Shown here piece after piece: positions 41,184 to 50,888 of a stretch of 64,000 nucleotides of DNA. Made by a program: the position numbers and the translations under genes. Location: assembly GCA_024167805.1 (NCBI GenBank), contig CP099988.1, positions 2,603,001 through 2,667,000 on the forward strand. The letters are read 5' to 3'. Numbering within the stretch: the stretch's first letter is position 1; the number at the start of each line of letters is the position of its first letter. The notes below the pieces were generated by a model that saw nothing but the letters and a program-made list of their open reading frames with translations, was not told the origin of the DNA and searched no databases. Source of the stretch: Methanobacterium sp. ERen5. Lineage in GTDB: Archaea > Methanobacteriota > Methanobacteria > Methanobacteriales > Methanobacteriaceae.

Positions 41184-41414
41184 ATTATTTTTATGGATTT
41201 AATGTGTTTAGTTAAAATCCAATAAGACCTTTAACTTGGTAAAATATTGTGGAATATGAGTAGAAATAAAAAAATTTTAGTTTTTCTATGTTTAAAGTGG
41301 AAAAATTAGTTATATTAATGTTTAAAGCTTTTAATGCCTGGAAAAAAGTAGATTTGGTGGAAATGGTTGAATGTGTTTCACCAGTTTCCAAAAAATTTGA
41401 CATGAATCGATTCT

Positions 41415-42644
41415 TTATTGTCTGTTGTCCTTTTTCAGGTAGAAGTTTAGCTGGTCTTTGACTATGTCCTTCAGACTGTGTTGGATGGTGGCTCCGATCT
41501 TCTGGATCTTTTCTGTGTTTGAGAAGAGTATTGGTACTTCTGCTGGTCTGAATCTGTCTGGATTGAATTCGATTTTAACCTGTCCCTTGTCTGTTTGTAG
41601 GTTTATTCCCTGGTCAGCCAGTGTGTACTCCAGTTCACCTTCAAGCAGCATGCGATCTACCACTGTTTTTTCGAAGTTAACTCCATAGACACTGGAATTA
41701 TCAGATTCTGTTGGATTGGATACTTTTTTCTCACCCTTGAATGTTTCTGCAGATTCTATGTTCCACCCTGCTTCTTCGAGTCCCAGTAGTATGTAGGTGA
41801 GTACTGAGTTGGTTCGCATTGAACCTTGGTTGTACACTTCACCGGATTTTCCCTTGGTTGCAAGGGTCATGTATCCCTGTACTATGTCCTTAACATGGGA
41901 CCAGTCTCTGAAGGCGTTTAAGTTTCCTATTGTGATGTTTTGCACCTCTCCAAATTTGAGTTTCATGATTTGGTTGGTTACAACGGATGTTACAAACATG
42001 AGCCCTCTTCCTGCGCCTTCATGATTAAATGCCCTCGATACTGTTGTGTCCAATCCATAGGAGTGGTAATAGTTCTGCATTAAATGATCTCCATAGACCT
42101 TTGAAACTGCGTAGGGTGACATTGGGCGTAGTGGGTTGGTTTCTTTTATTGGTAGTTCGGGTATGGATTCTGGTTTTGGGAATATGGTTCCATATTCATT
42201 GGTTGCTGATTCGTATTGGTTTTCTGACGAGATTACAAGACCGTACTCTTCACTTGACCCTGCAAATACGATTTTTGCATCTGTATCCTTTACTCTGGCA
42301 GCTTCTAAAAGGTTACTGGTTCCTATGCAGTTTATTATCTGGGTTTCTGCTGAATTTTCAAATGATCTTGGAACGAAGGACTGTGCAGCTAGGTGGAATA
42401 TGTAGTCTGGTTCGCTTTCGTCCAGGGCATTGGCCAGTGAGGTTATGTTGGTTAGGTCACCTTCCAGTGCTGTTACATCGTTTTGTATACCGTGGTCTAT
42501 GAGGTTTTTGGGCTTTGTTCCATCTGCTCGTCTTCTTACAAGTCCAAATACGTTGGCTCCCTGATTTAATAGTTCCTCTGCCAAGTATGATCCGGCAAAA
42601 CCTCCTACGCCGGTTATAAATATGTTTTTGTCGTTCCAGTTCAT
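41415..42644 (-). CDS. GDP-mannose 4,6-dehydratase-like SDR
   Basis: This 409-residue extended SDR has the nucleotide loop ITGVGGFAGSYLAEELL, FHLAAQSFVPRSF, catalytic Ser/Thr in AGSSEEYG, and the YAVSK Tyr-Lys pair. The C-terminal extension (about 60 residues beyond GMD) is unusual. Such enzymes make 4-keto-6-deoxy sugar nucleotides or epimerise them, providing donors for the glycan locus. It is co-directional with the epimerase at 42727 (82 bp apart). Confidence 0.85.
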   Translation of the reverse strand: MNWNDKNIFITGVGGFAGSYLAEELLNQGANVFGLVRRRADGTKPKNLIDHGIQNDVTALEGDLTNITSLANALDESEPDYIFHLAAQSFVPRSFENSAETQIINCIGTSNLLEAARVKDTDAKIVFAGSSEEYGLVISSENQYESATNEYGTIFPKPESIPELPIKETNPLRPMSPYAVSKVYGDHLMQNYYHSYGLDTTVSRAFNHEGAGRGLMFVTSVVTNQIMKLKFGEVQNITIGNLNAFRDWSHVKDIVQGYMTLATKGKSGEVYNQGSMRTNSVLTYILLGLEEAGWNIESAETFKGEKKVSNPTESDNSSVYGVNFEKTVVDRMLLEGELEYTLADQGINLQTDKGQVKIEFNPDRFRPAEVPILFSNTEKIQKIGATIQHSLKDIVKDQLNFYLKKDNRQ

Positions 42645-42726
42645 ATGTTTGATCCTCCAGAATAATGGTTCATGATCTGTTAATTCATCTTCCCTTTGGT
42701 TTTGTTTTGTTGTTCATTTATTTATT

Positions 42727-43665
42727 TTATTTGTTGAACATGTTGTAAGCTATGCTGTCTATGGTTTTTATTAGATCTTCTTGGTATTCAGCATCTGGAT
42801 TAAATCCTAAGACTTTGGCTTTGGATACATCTGCAACTGAATGTTTTATTTCTCCTGAACGTGCTGGTTCGTAGACTGGTTCAATATCCTTTTTCACACT
42901 TTCTTTTACCAGTTCAAACAGTTGGTTTATGGATGTGCTTTTTCCAAGTCCTATATTGAACACTCCTGTTTCCCTTGATTCTGCTGCGAGTTCGTTGGCC
43001 TCTACTACACGTTCCACAGATACAAAGTCCCTGGTTTGTTCTCCATCACCATATATGGTTGGACGCTCATTTTTTAGGAGTTTGTTAATGAATATTGGTA
43101 TCACTGCTGCGTATTGTGAGTTTGGGTCCTGTTTGGGTCCGAATACATTGAAGTATCGGAGGCAGGTGGTTGGTAGGTCGTATATTTCTGAATATACGTT
43201 GCAGTATAGTTCTGCTGTGGCTTTGCTCACTGCATAAGGTGATAGTGGGTTGATCGGTACTTCTTCAGATATTGGTAGTACCTCTGTTTCTCCGTAAACT
43301 GCTGATGAGGAGCTGAATACTAATTTTTTCACTCCTGTTTTTCTAGCGGCTTCTAGCACTTTGAGTGTGCCTGTTATGTTTACTTCGTTGGATTTTACAG
43401 GGTCTTCGACACTTTGTGGCACGCTTGTCACTGCTGCCAGATGAAATACGTAGTCTGTTCCTTCAAATATTTCTTCGAGGTTTAGGTCGTTTATACTCCC
43501 AAAGGTTGTGTCGATTTGTGTTGTGTCTAGTTCTTTGATGTTTTCTATGTTTCCTGTTGATTGGTTGTCTACTATGACCACCTCGTTATTGTCAATGAAT
43601 TTTTCCACGAGATGGGATCCTATGAATCCTAGGCCGCCTGTTACGACTATTTTCTTATTCTTCAT
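42727..43665 (-). CDS. UDP-glucose 4-epimerase-like SDR
   Basis: This 312-residue extended SDR has VTGGLGFIGSHLVEKF, FHLAAVTSVPQSV, a FSSSSAVYG serine, YAVSK, and RYFNVFGPKQDPNS, which is the GalE-like pattern. It probably interconverts UDP-sugars (Glc/Gal or the GlcNAc pair). ATG 43665 is chosen since AGAGGA is too close to the earlier ATG at 43671. It is first of two SDR genes. Confidence 0.88.
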   Translation of the reverse strand: MKNKKIVVTGGLGFIGSHLVEKFIDNNEVVIVDNQSTGNIENIKELDTTQIDTTFGSINDLNLEEIFEGTDYVFHLAAVTSVPQSVEDPVKSNEVNITGTLKVLEAARKTGVKKLVFSSSSAVYGETEVLPISEEVPINPLSPYAVSKATAELYCNVYSEIYDLPTTCLRYFNVFGPKQDPNSQYAAVIPIFINKLLKNERPTIYGDGEQTRDFVSVERVVEANELAAESRETGVFNIGLGKSTSINQLFELVKESVKKDIEPVYEPARSGEIKHSVADVSKAKVLGFNPDAEYQEDLIKTIDSIAYNMFNK

Positions 43666-43698
43666 TTGCATATCCTCTGTAGGGTCTTGTTACTCTGT

Positions 43699-44124
43699 TT
43701 AATTCACATTTATGTACAAGGTCAGTGATCTGTAGACATTGGTGTTGTTTGGTAATTTGTACAGCATGAATTCCATTTTCTGATTTTGTCCAATGGTTGT
43801 TGTTGTGAAGCTGAGTGGTATTTCTTTGGTTTCGTTTTTTGTGAGTGTGAATATGTTGTTGTAGAGCTGGTTACCATTTAGTTGGACCACTAGATCGTAG
43901 CTGGTTGTGTTTTGTTCTCTGTTAACAATTCCCATTGTTAAGTTGCCTGTTTCTCCCAGGGTCAGGTTGGCAGGGTAGTTTCCAGCTTTACCATTTTCTC
44001 CTAGGATGTAAAATTCTGTGAATTTTTCTCCAGATTGTGGATTTACTGTTATATATATTACAGCAACTATGGATGCTGCTAATAAAATTAGAAGGATTAG
44101 TGATGCTACTTTATCAAACTTCAT
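43699..44124 (-). CDS. DUF1616 domain membrane-anchored protein
   Basis: This 141-residue protein has one N-terminal membrane helix (VASLILLILLAASIVAVIYI) and an extracytoplasmic beta domain with the DUF1616 pattern FTEFYILGENGKAGNYPANL, GETGNLTMGIVN and repeated N-x-T sequons. DUF1616 proteins occur in methanogens near polysaccharide and exosortase-like genes; function is not known. It lies just upstream of the epimerase gene and probably shares its transcript. Confidence 0.85.
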   Translation of the reverse strand: MKFDKVASLILLILLAASIVAVIYITVNPQSGEKFTEFYILGENGKAGNYPANLTLGETGNLTMGIVNREQNTTSYDLVVQLNGNQLYNNIFTLTKNETKEIPLSFTTTTIGQNQKMEFMLYKLPNNTNVYRSLTLYINVN

Positions 44125-44410
44125 TGATACACCTATTGAAATTTAATCTTTTTTTGATAATTTTTTACAAATCAATTAAAGACATTGTCCCCATAAAATA
44201 ATATTGTCTTTGTAATTTATTATGTCCACTCTTCATATTATTCATTTACTACTGTTATAAATATTCTGATGGAAAATAGAAGATAGTAATGATTTACTTC
44301 ATTGGCTTGGATTTGAAGTTAAATTATGGGGTATAAAGTTTTTATTTGAACCCTTTTAGATTGTATTGTGCAGATTGATTACAGTTTTACCTATATTTGT
44401 TTAAGATACC

Positions 44411-46780
44411 ATGTTGATTAACAATCCCCTTGAAATGAATGACTGGCACTTCCCTAAGTTTGTCAAAGTAGTTATTTTAATGCAAATTTTAATGCTTCTA
44501 AGTTTATTTCTAAGCATAAATAGCATTATTGTACCTGTGATTACTCCTTTAATAGGTTTTGTTTATCTTAGCTTTGTTCCGGGGTATTTGATCCTCAGAA
44601 TTTTGAGGCTACACCATCTTGGAAGTGTTAAATCTCTTTTGTACGGTGTTGGGCTGAGTTTGTTTGTTCTTATGTTCACGGGTTACTTCATGAATATCTG
44701 TCTGCCCCTTTTTGGTGTGAAAACTCCTCTGACCCTTGTGAACCTGAGTATCTGCTTCACCGCCATTGTGCTGGTGCTGTGTTTGCTGTCATTTTTGAGG
44801 GATGGGAAATTTCATTCTGATAAATCCGATAGTTATATAGATATTGGTAAACTTTACAATCCAAGTTTTCTATTTCTTTGTTTACTGCCATTTTTAGCTG
44901 TTTTTGGTTCTTACTTGATGAATTTATATTCTAATAATATTTTAACCTTTATATTGTTGGTTTTAATTGTTTTTGTCCTGTTTTTAGTGGTTTACGATGG
45001 TATTCCTGAAAAGTTCTATATATTTGCTGTTTGGGTAGTCTCCATCTCACTTCTGTACTCAAGTTCTCTTATTTCTTCCATGGTTTGGGGTTGGGATGTG
45101 CAAAACGAATTTTATCTGGCTAATCTGGTTTTAAATTATTCTGTATGGAATTTCTCACTTCCAGATGCCTACAATGCCTTGTTGAGTATTGTGATGGTGG
45201 CTCCAGTTTACTCGTTGTTCACCCAAGTTGATCTCGACCATGTTTTTAAGCTGGTTTATCCCTTCATTTTTTCACTCATGCCCCTTGGACTCTATAAAAT
45301 CTTCAGGTCACAGGTTGATAGTTCTAAGCTTGCATTTTTAGCTGTATTTCTCTTCGTGTCCTTCAACACATTTTTTATTGAACTGGTTACTATTTCCAGA
45401 GAGATGACTGCAGAATTTTTCATGGTTCTTCTCTTGTTGCTCATCCTTGAGCGGAAATACAAACCTTCCTTTGTGGCACTTTTAACAATTTTCAGTGTTT
45501 GTTTGGTTGTTTCCCATTATTCTTTGACTTATTTCTTCCTTATCTGTATTTTGGGTGTGACTTTCCTCATGTTGGTTTACAACATTTCTAAGTTTGGTTT
45601 GTCTAGAAAAACCCTTGGTTTTAACAGTTCGAATCATCTGGGATTGTTGATATTTTTAACTCTTTTCATGGTTAGTGTGGCCTATCTCTGGTACGGTATT
45701 AATGCACAGGGTTTTGCCCTTAAATCTATTACAGACGTTCTCGGCGTTGTATTCTTAAATGTGACACAGATAATCGGCCATTATCTTGGTGGTTCTGGTG
45801 ATATTTTGAGTTTTGCACTGTTTGCTATCTTCGCCCTAGTGGTTGTGGGTTTGGTTGGGGTGTTGTACTTGTTTGTTAAGCTTGAGAGGCAGTTGGAATC
45901 TTATGAGGATAAAATAACTAAATTTGCTGTTTGGCTGGATTATCGTATCGTGGTTTGTGTGAGTGTTGTTGTTTTTATCATTTTAACACTGACAGTAGGA
46001 CCATTTAAAACTTGGATAGTCAGTGTTTTAAGGTACATGAATTTTGTTGTGGTGTTCTTTACTATAATGGGCTTTTTCTTTTTCTTTATTGAAATGAAGG
46101 TTAAAAAATTTCAATTTAAGTATCTGGCATTTGCTGTTATGGCATTTATTATGCTTATTGCAGGTTTTTTACTACCTTCCTTCAGGGCTGCTTTTAACAT
46201 GACCCGGATCTATGAAATCACTTTCTTGGTTCTGGCATTGTTTTGTGTGTATGGTGGTATCAAGGTATTTGAATCGTTTGCCCAGGGTTTTAGTCAACAT
46301 AAACTGGGAGATTCAGTTCCTATGAAACTTTTCACGGTTTTCTTAGCGATTTTTTTAATTTTTAATGCAGGTCTTGCAAGTGTGGTTTCTGATACATCGG
46401 TCCCAATGTCACTTAGTAATGGAAATTTAGCTTCGGATTATTATCCACTCTTCAACACAGCTGAAGCTAGTTCCGCCCAGTGGCTTTCAGAGAATAAGGT
46501 ATCTAACAGTATTTATGCAGATGTTTATGGAAGGTTCATATTTAACAGGTACCTCTTTTCATTGGATGAAATAGCTTTAGAAAATGGTGTAACAGACTTT
46601 ACAAGTTACGATCCTACAAATTCTTATATATACCAACGTAAACTCGACATTAATAATTATTACTTAACTGGCTACACTGGTATGAATGATAGAAATAGAG
46701 TTTATCTTAACATGAGTGTTATTGTTTATCCAAAAAGTACAGTCTTTGATGATGGTGATTCAAAGGTTCATTATAGTTAA
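44411..46780 (+). CDS. DUF2206 multi-span membrane protein
   Basis: At 789 residues with around 15 membrane helices, this is a paralog of the gene at 17379. Shared are the opening FVPGYLILRILRLHHL block, an NEFY pattern around residue 235, and a soluble extracytoplasmic C-terminal segment of roughly 120 residues (SSAQWLSENKVSNSIYADVY). This fits a glycan-handling GT-C-like or polymerase protein, by inference. It is alone in its transcription unit, convergent to nothing, 256 bp before the eha promoter. Confidence 0.82.
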   Translation: MLINNPLEMNDWHFPKFVKVVILMQILMLLSLFLSINSIIVPVITPLIGFVYLSFVPGYLILRILRLHHLGSVKSLLYGVGLSLFVLMFTGYFMNICLPLFGVKTPLTLVNLSICFTAIVLVLCLLSFLRDGKFHSDKSDSYIDIGKLYNPSFLFLCLLPFLAVFGSYLMNLYSNNILTFILLVLIVFVLFLVVYDGIPEKFYIFAVWVVSISLLYSSSLISSMVWGWDVQNEFYLANLVLNYSVWNFSLPDAYNALLSIVMVAPVYSLFTQVDLDHVFKLVYPFIFSLMPLGLYKIFRSQVDSSKLAFLAVFLFVSFNTFFIELVTISREMTAEFFMVLLLLLILERKYKPSFVALLTIFSVCLVVSHYSLTYFFLICILGVTFLMLVYNISKFGLSRKTLGFNSSNHLGLLIFLTLFMVSVAYLWYGINAQGFALKSITDVLGVVFLNVTQIIGHYLGGSGDILSFALFAIFALVVVGLVGVLYLFVKLERQLESYEDKITKFAVWLDYRIVVCVSVVVFIILTLTVGPFKTWIVSVLRYMNFVVVFFTIMGFFFFFIEMKVKKFQFKYLAFAVMAFIMLIAGFLLPSFRAAFNMTRIYEITFLVLALFCVYGGIKVFESFAQGFSQHKLGDSVPMKLFTVFLAIFLIFNAGLASVVSDTSVPMSLSNGNLASDYYPLFNTAEASSAQWLSENKVSNSIYADVYGRFIFNRYLFSLDEIALENGVTDFTSYDPTNSYIYQRKLDINNYYLTGYTGMNDRNRVYLNMSVIVYPKSTVFDDGDSKVHYS

Positions 46781-46983
46781 CTTAATACTACAAGAACACA
46801 AACATTACCTATTGATTCATTGAATAACCCTATGTGACATATTAATGAATATTTATTACGGAGGCAATGTTAAACCAATCCAATACACTTTATTGCAATT
46901 TTTTTAAAGAAATACCAACAATGTTATATATTTTTCATAAATAAATAACATAATAATACCTGACTATAGAATTTTATTAACAA

Positions 46984-47015
46984 TTGAACAATGTTCAAAT
47001 ACAAAAATATAAATA
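46984..47015 (+). promoter_or_regulatory. eha promoter with upstream palindrome
   Basis: TTGAAC (46984-46989) and GTTCAA (46993-46998), spacer AAT, form an exact palindrome about 10 bp before the TATA box TATAAATA (47008-47015). Transcription would start close to the ehaA ATG (47037). An AAAGGT at 47019-47024 could be the ribosome binding site, so the leader is very short. The palindrome is well placed for an activator. Confidence 0.5.
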
Positions 47016-47036
47016 CCCAAAGGTAGATGTTTTATC

Positions 47037-47333
47037 ATGATTATTCATGCTAATGTGATCCTGATCTCAAGCTATGCAGTTGCAGTGATATCATCCATTG
47101 TCGTTGGATTACTTTTGAGAATACCACTTGTTCCTGAAAGGCCAATGAGACAATCCTGGACTATCAGCATAGTATTTCCTACAGCAGTACTTGCACTCGG
47201 TTTTAGTGCTATAGTTTTCAAACTTGGTGTGGATGGGCTGTTGGTGGCAGCTGTTATAGGAATAATAACTGCATTATTCTCCAAATACATCCTAGAAAGA
47301 GTGCTGCCTGAACCTCTTATGGAGGAGTCATAA
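47037..47333 (+). CDS. ehaA: energy-converting hydrogenase A, membrane subunit EhaA
   Basis: This 98-residue membrane protein has three helices (about residues 5-25, 40-60, 65-85) with [14 protein letters not shown] in the loop. Identity comes from its place as the first of a conserved row of small membrane genes leading to EhaN/EhaO. Eha uses an ion gradient to reduce ferredoxin with H2 and tops up the methanogenesis cycle. The stop abuts the ehaB start without a gap. Confidence 0.85.
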   Translation: MIIHANVILISSYAVAVISSIVVGLLLRIPLVPERPMRQSWTISIVFPTAVLALGFSAIVFKLGVDGLLVAAVIGIITALFSKYILERVLPEPLMEES

Positions 47334-47837
47334 ATGAATGAAATTATTGCCATAGCAATAGCAGCTGTACTCTCCTGGTTGAACTTCGTAATTATTGATA
47401 CTTGGTTGGGACTTCCTGAAGGACCTGGTGTTAAGGGTGCTGATGTGATTGGAAGGGCCGTTAAAAAGAGGGGTGGAGATCTTGCAGGAGGATTTTTCCA
47501 GGGAAATATAGTATGTTCTCCTGATGCATCAGCAGGAACACTTCTAGCATCTGCAGCATGTTACACCATAGGCACCCCAGAAGGTGGATTAATTGCAGCT
47601 GCACTTGTGTACTTCGGTAACAGGTTGTGTGCTGATCCAGGATACGCTGGAACTACCGGAGCACTTACAATAACAGTCATAATATATCTAGCATCGTTTG
47701 TAGGAATAGGGCCGGAGTATTTCATAGTTGGTATGGTTCTAGCTATTGTCACGATACAGGGAATTCACCACCCACTTGCATCCAAATTATTGGGTAAAAT
47801 TGCGAAGAAAATGGGAAGGTACACCGAACTTACATAG
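47334..47837 (+). CDS. ehaB: EhaB membrane subunit
   Basis: This 167-residue protein has four to five helices and a conserved loop [19 protein letters not shown] with [20 protein letters not shown]. Cysteines in the loop ([23 protein letters not shown]) do not form a cluster motif. It is identified by position after ehaA and by the known A-to-T order of the operon. Confidence 0.85.
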   Translation: MNEIIAIAIAAVLSWLNFVIIDTWLGLPEGPGVKGADVIGRAVKKRGGDLAGGFFQGNIVCSPDASAGTLLASAACYTIGTPEGGLIAAALVYFGNRLCADPGYAGTTGALTITVIIYLASFVGIGPEYFIVGMVLAIVTIQGIHHPLASKLLGKIAKKMGRYTELT

Positions 47838-47892
47838 GATGTAAAAAAATGCAATCAACTAATCCTATAAAGAATTCAGAGGTTATAATATA

Positions 47893-48144
47893 ATGCTAAT
47901 CGAAATATTAGGTATCATTGTACTATTAATGGCTCTAAGAACATTAATTGCAGAGGATAGGGCAGCTAGGTTACTTTACCTGAATGTGATAGGTTTTGCA
48001 CTATCTGGAATGATAGCACTCTATATCCAAACACCATTCGGAGCAATAATAGCAATAACATTCTTTGTTTGCTCCACTTTAAGTGCAAATGCCATAGCAT
48101 ACTCCATAGGAAGAAATAAACGGGAGATAGTTCTCGAAAATTGA
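47893..48144 (+). CDS. ehaC: EhaC membrane subunit
   Basis: This 83-residue protein has helices at about 3-20, 28-50 and 52-70, an [13 protein letters not shown] loop and a basic C-terminus. It has the layout of an MnhC/MrpB-like small antiporter-type fragment. Its ATG overlaps the stop of a 14-codon frame in front (TAATG). Confidence 0.82.
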   Translation: MLIEILGIIVLLMALRTLIAEDRAARLLYLNVIGFALSGMIALYIQTPFGAIIAITFFVCSTLSANAIAYSIGRNKREIVLEN

Positions 48145-48189
48145 AAATAATAAATTATTATGAACATGGATTTATAATGGTGAAATAAA

Positions 48190-48531
48190 ATGTATCCGTT
48201 TTGGGACCTCATAAATTTATCAACTGTATCAGCAGGGCTTGCATTGATAGGGGCTGCTGGTATCATAATGTTAAAAAAACCTATCGATAAGGTCATAATG
48301 TTGGCCTTGCTCGAAGCTGGGTTGATTGGAATGATAGTGGCAGCGAAATACCTGGACGTTGCTATGGCAGGAGCCATATTCGATCCTATTTCCACTATCA
48401 TATTGCTCATAGCCATAACCAAGATCAATGACATTCGAGAGAAAAAACCAAATCCCAGGGGAAAAATTCATTGCTTGATGTTTATGTATGGTTCTACACC
48501 GGATGCATACTCGTTATTGTTGGGAGCATAG
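48190..48531 (+). CDS. ehaD: EhaD membrane subunit, 3' end uncertain
   Basis: This NuoK-like small membrane protein has helices at 12-30, 36-52 and 60-76 and [23 protein letters not shown] sequence as in antiporter small subunits. The frame runs 61 bp into ehaE, and its last about 20 residues ([14 protein letters not shown]) look like a shadow of ehaE. If one A is extra in the A5 run 48462-48466, it would end at TGA 48476-48478 with about 95 residues, which fits better. Confidence 0.75.
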   Translation: MYPFWDLINLSTVSAGLALIGAAGIIMLKKPIDKVIMLALLEAGLIGMIVAAKYLDVAMAGAIFDPISTIILLIAITKINDIREKKPNPRGKIHCLMFMYGSTPDAYSLLLGA

Positions 48532-48731
48532 CAACCGTCATAGGTCCAGGTGTTAAAGATCCTGTTGTAAGAATAATTAACACTGAAATTCCAGCTGTTG
48601 GTATTTCAATGATATTTTTAACTTACAATCACACAATAGCCCTGGTAACATTTATTGCAGCCACTGCAATCGTTACTCTAATCCTTTTAAGGGCAGTAGT
48701 AAGACTTGAAGAAATGGGGGCTGAACTTTGA
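48471..48731 (+). CDS. ehaE: EhaE membrane subunit
   Basis: This 86-residue protein begins at TTG 48471 with AGGGG before it ([20 protein letters not shown]). Two helices at 6-24 and 52-72 flank a loop with [20 protein letters not shown], which is typical of MnhG/MrpG-like small subunits. The stop overlaps the ehaF start (TTGA). Confidence 0.82.
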   Translation: MLDVYVWFYTGCILVIVGSIATVIGPGVKDPVVRIINTEIPAVGISMIFLTYNHTIALVTFIAATAIVTLILLRAVVRLEEMGAEL

Positions 48732-49210
48732 AGAGTATAGGAAGACTTTGGAATTCACTCGCAAATCCAGAGAAGATTCCAAGATTATTTGCACTGATAC
48801 TTGGTATTGTTTTAATAGCCGGTTTATTCATACCTTTAGCCCTTGACAATCAACAACTGTACCCAAGACCAGCTCCCCAAGAGCAAATTAATGCCCAAGA
48901 TCCTCTTGCACCGTACGACAGAGGAGGAATCCCATTTGAAGAAAGGGGAATTGTAAAGGCACAATATCCACAGTACGCACCAGCAATAGGCGAAATTACA
49001 GCATATCTATCTCCAATAGCCATAAGTGTTAAAAACACTACCTTATACTATGGTACATCCATATACTCCTCACCAGGAGGACTCATAGATGAAATATTAT
49101 ACTACACTAGGGGTTTTGACACAGTTCTAGAATCAAGCATCCTTATGATGGCCTTTGTTATAGCATCATGGATAGCTCTAAACTTCACTATGAGGAGGGA
49201 TGACGAATGA
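48728..49210 (+). CDS. ehaF: EhaF membrane subunit
   Basis: This 160-residue protein starts at TTG 48728 behind GGGGG, overlapping the ehaE stop. It has one helix at residues 18-35, an extracytoplasmic loop with [19 protein letters not shown], and a second helix at about 138-155. A short basic/acidic tail ends at the ATGA overlap with ehaG. Function within the complex is not known. Confidence 0.82.
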   Translation: MKSIGRLWNSLANPEKIPRLFALILGIVLIAGLFIPLALDNQQLYPRPAPQEQINAQDPLAPYDRGGIPFEERGIVKAQYPQYAPAIGEITAYLSPIAISVKNTTLYYGTSIYSSPGGLIDEILYYTRGFDTVLESSILMMAFVIASWIALNFTMRRDDE

Positions 49211-49878
49211 TACTTGTACCTGATGTCGTTTCTCCAATTGTAGTTGGATTATATGCTCCTGCAATAATAGTTGGAATATTAGTAGGACTCATAGGTCTAT
49301 TCGGAATATCTGTAGAGAAAAATGATCTACATGTTTTAATACTCACTGACATCGTGGGAATTGGAATGTTAATATTCGTGGCTGCAGTGGGCACAGACCT
49401 TGCAGAGTCTTTAATACTTCCAGGGCTGGTTGTTGAACTCGCTGAAATACTGGCCATATCCGAAATACTCATGAGCAGAGAAATGCGTAAAAGTGGCAAA
49501 ACAGTTGAACTACTACCAACACCACTACACTACAACCTTGAAATACTACAAACAGCCCCTGTATTCCTGGCAATAATACTTATCGCCTATGGAGCATTCC
49601 TTTCAGGATTTACAGGAGGAGCTATTGCTGGAGCAGGTATACTCTTTTATGTAATGTCCATTAAAGTAAGGGGCGTACCATCAGGAGTATGGGAAGGACT
49701 TGCAGGAGTATCAGGCATGGCATGGTGCCTATGGCTCGTTGGTTTCCTCGTACTTTTCGTGTTCCCACAGTATTGGTTACTTGGATTAATGCTTGCTGCC
49801 TTCGGAGTATTTATTAAGGTAGTATTTAAAGTCGGCATAATAGGGGTTATGAACAGAGAGGAATTTAAAAAGGAGTAG
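49207..49878 (+). CDS. ehaG: EhaG membrane subunit
   Basis: This 223-residue protein has about six helices. [20 protein letters not shown] opens a NuoK/HyfE-like part (residues 15-95), with a second set of helices after residue 115. ATG 49207 overlaps the ehaF stop. It was assigned by order. Confidence 0.82.
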   Translation: MILVPDVVSPIVVGLYAPAIIVGILVGLIGLFGISVEKNDLHVLILTDIVGIGMLIFVAAVGTDLAESLILPGLVVELAEILAISEILMSREMRKSGKTVELLPTPLHYNLEILQTAPVFLAIILIAYGAFLSGFTGGAIAGAGILFYVMSIKVRGVPSGVWEGLAGVSGMAWCLWLVGFLVLFVFPQYWLLGLMLAAFGVFIKVVFKVGIIGVMNREEFKKE

Positions 49879-49884
49879 ATTTAA

Positions 49885-50565
49885 ATGGATATCACAATAC
49901 TAGGCTCACAAATAATTGGAATCATACCCCTCGGAGACATTGTATTTTACTTCACTCAATTCAACCTCTTCATGTTCGCAACGGCCCTGGCATTCACTGC
50001 CATCGTAGCCATTAGTAAAACTGAAACCCAAGTTGAAGCTGAATTTGGTAAATTAGGTGATAGGGCCGTTACTGTAGCTAAAAAAGAATTTAAGATCAGA
50101 AGATTCCTTGCCATAATATGTGGTCTCGCTACGGCAGGAGCAATGATCACTGGAGATCTCTTTGATTTCACACTCTTTGTATGTTTAACTGGAATCGTTA
50201 ACATTGGAATTGTAGGTGCTGTCAGACAGGTTGATGTATTGGACGCTGCCTACCAGTACGGTTTAATAGCAATGATGGCTTCATTACCTCTTTTTGGAGG
50301 GGCAGCATTAATATTAGCAGCAACTGGTACCCTCAGTTTGCTTGAAATCAACTCTTTAACCTACACCACACCTATGATGATACTGGGTTCCATACTCCTA
50401 TTTTTAGGAGTAGCTGGAGAGACAGGTGTTGCTCCATTTTTCGCAACTAAAGCTGAAATGTTCAGAACTCCAGGTTCACCATTTCTTCTTATAATACATT
50501 TAAGTTCGCTGTTAATACTTGTAAGACTCATAGAGATATTATTAATGATAAATAAACCATTCTAA
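49885..50565 (+). CDS. ehaH: EhaH, antiporter-like (NuoN/HyfB-type) membrane subunit
   Basis: This 226-residue protein has about six helices and [40 protein letters not shown] and [20 protein letters not shown] resemble the conserved core of proton/sodium-translocating Nuo-type subunits, shortened. This is a candidate ion-pumping subunit of Eha. Confidence 0.82.
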   Translation: MDITILGSQIIGIIPLGDIVFYFTQFNLFMFATALAFTAIVAISKTETQVEAEFGKLGDRAVTVAKKEFKIRRFLAIICGLATAGAMITGDLFDFTLFVCLTGIVNIGIVGAVRQVDVLDAAYQYGLIAMMASLPLFGGAALILAATGTLSLLEINSLTYTTPMMILGSILLFLGVAGETGVAPFFATKAEMFRTPGSPFLLIIHLSSLLILVRLIEILLMINKPF

Positions 50566-50577
50566 AGGTGAATATCA

Positions 50578-50793
50578 ATGGATAAACTTAAAACAACCAG
50601 TTGGATACTTCTAATCGCATCATTTGCTAGCATTGTTTATGCAATAATATTTAATCCTGTTAGCTGGATTGTTTATGCTATTTCCCTGGTTTCAATACCT
50701 TTATTCATACTTTCACTGGGTCTCGTTACAATGGCCAAGGGTAGTAAGGATGAAGAAGAAGAGAAAAGAAGGGAACCTTTCATAGGATACTGA
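50578..50793 (+). CDS. ehaI: EhaI membrane subunit
   Basis: This 71-residue protein has two helices (10-28, 32-56) and a charged C-terminal tail (KDEEEEKRREP). GGTGAA precedes the ATG, 12 bp after ehaH. A spacer of 95 bp follows with a 19-codon frame before ehaJ. Confidence 0.8.
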   Translation: MDKLKTTSWILLIASFASIVYAIIFNPVSWIVYAISLVSIPLFILSLGLVTMAKGSKDEEEEKRREPFIGY

Positions 50794-50888
50794 AAACACA
50801 TATTTGAAGCTTAAAATTTTAGGTAGATAACAATGGATCCCATAATAAATTTAATAATTGAAATTCATGATGTTCGGCTGGTGATCGA

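Noticed and set aside
41212..41403. 63-codon minus-strand ORF between Hsp20 and SDR genes
   Set aside because: No ribosome binding site, low-complexity Ile/Phe/Asn content, and no recognisable pattern.
42029..42502. 157-codon plus-strand ORF rich in Leu/Arg/Trp
   Set aside because: It is antisense to the GMD-like SDR gene and has a typical shadow composition.
47849..47893. 14-codon frame before ehaC with TAATG overlap
   Set aside because: It is too short for evidence beyond chance, and its composition is ordinary AT-rich spacer.
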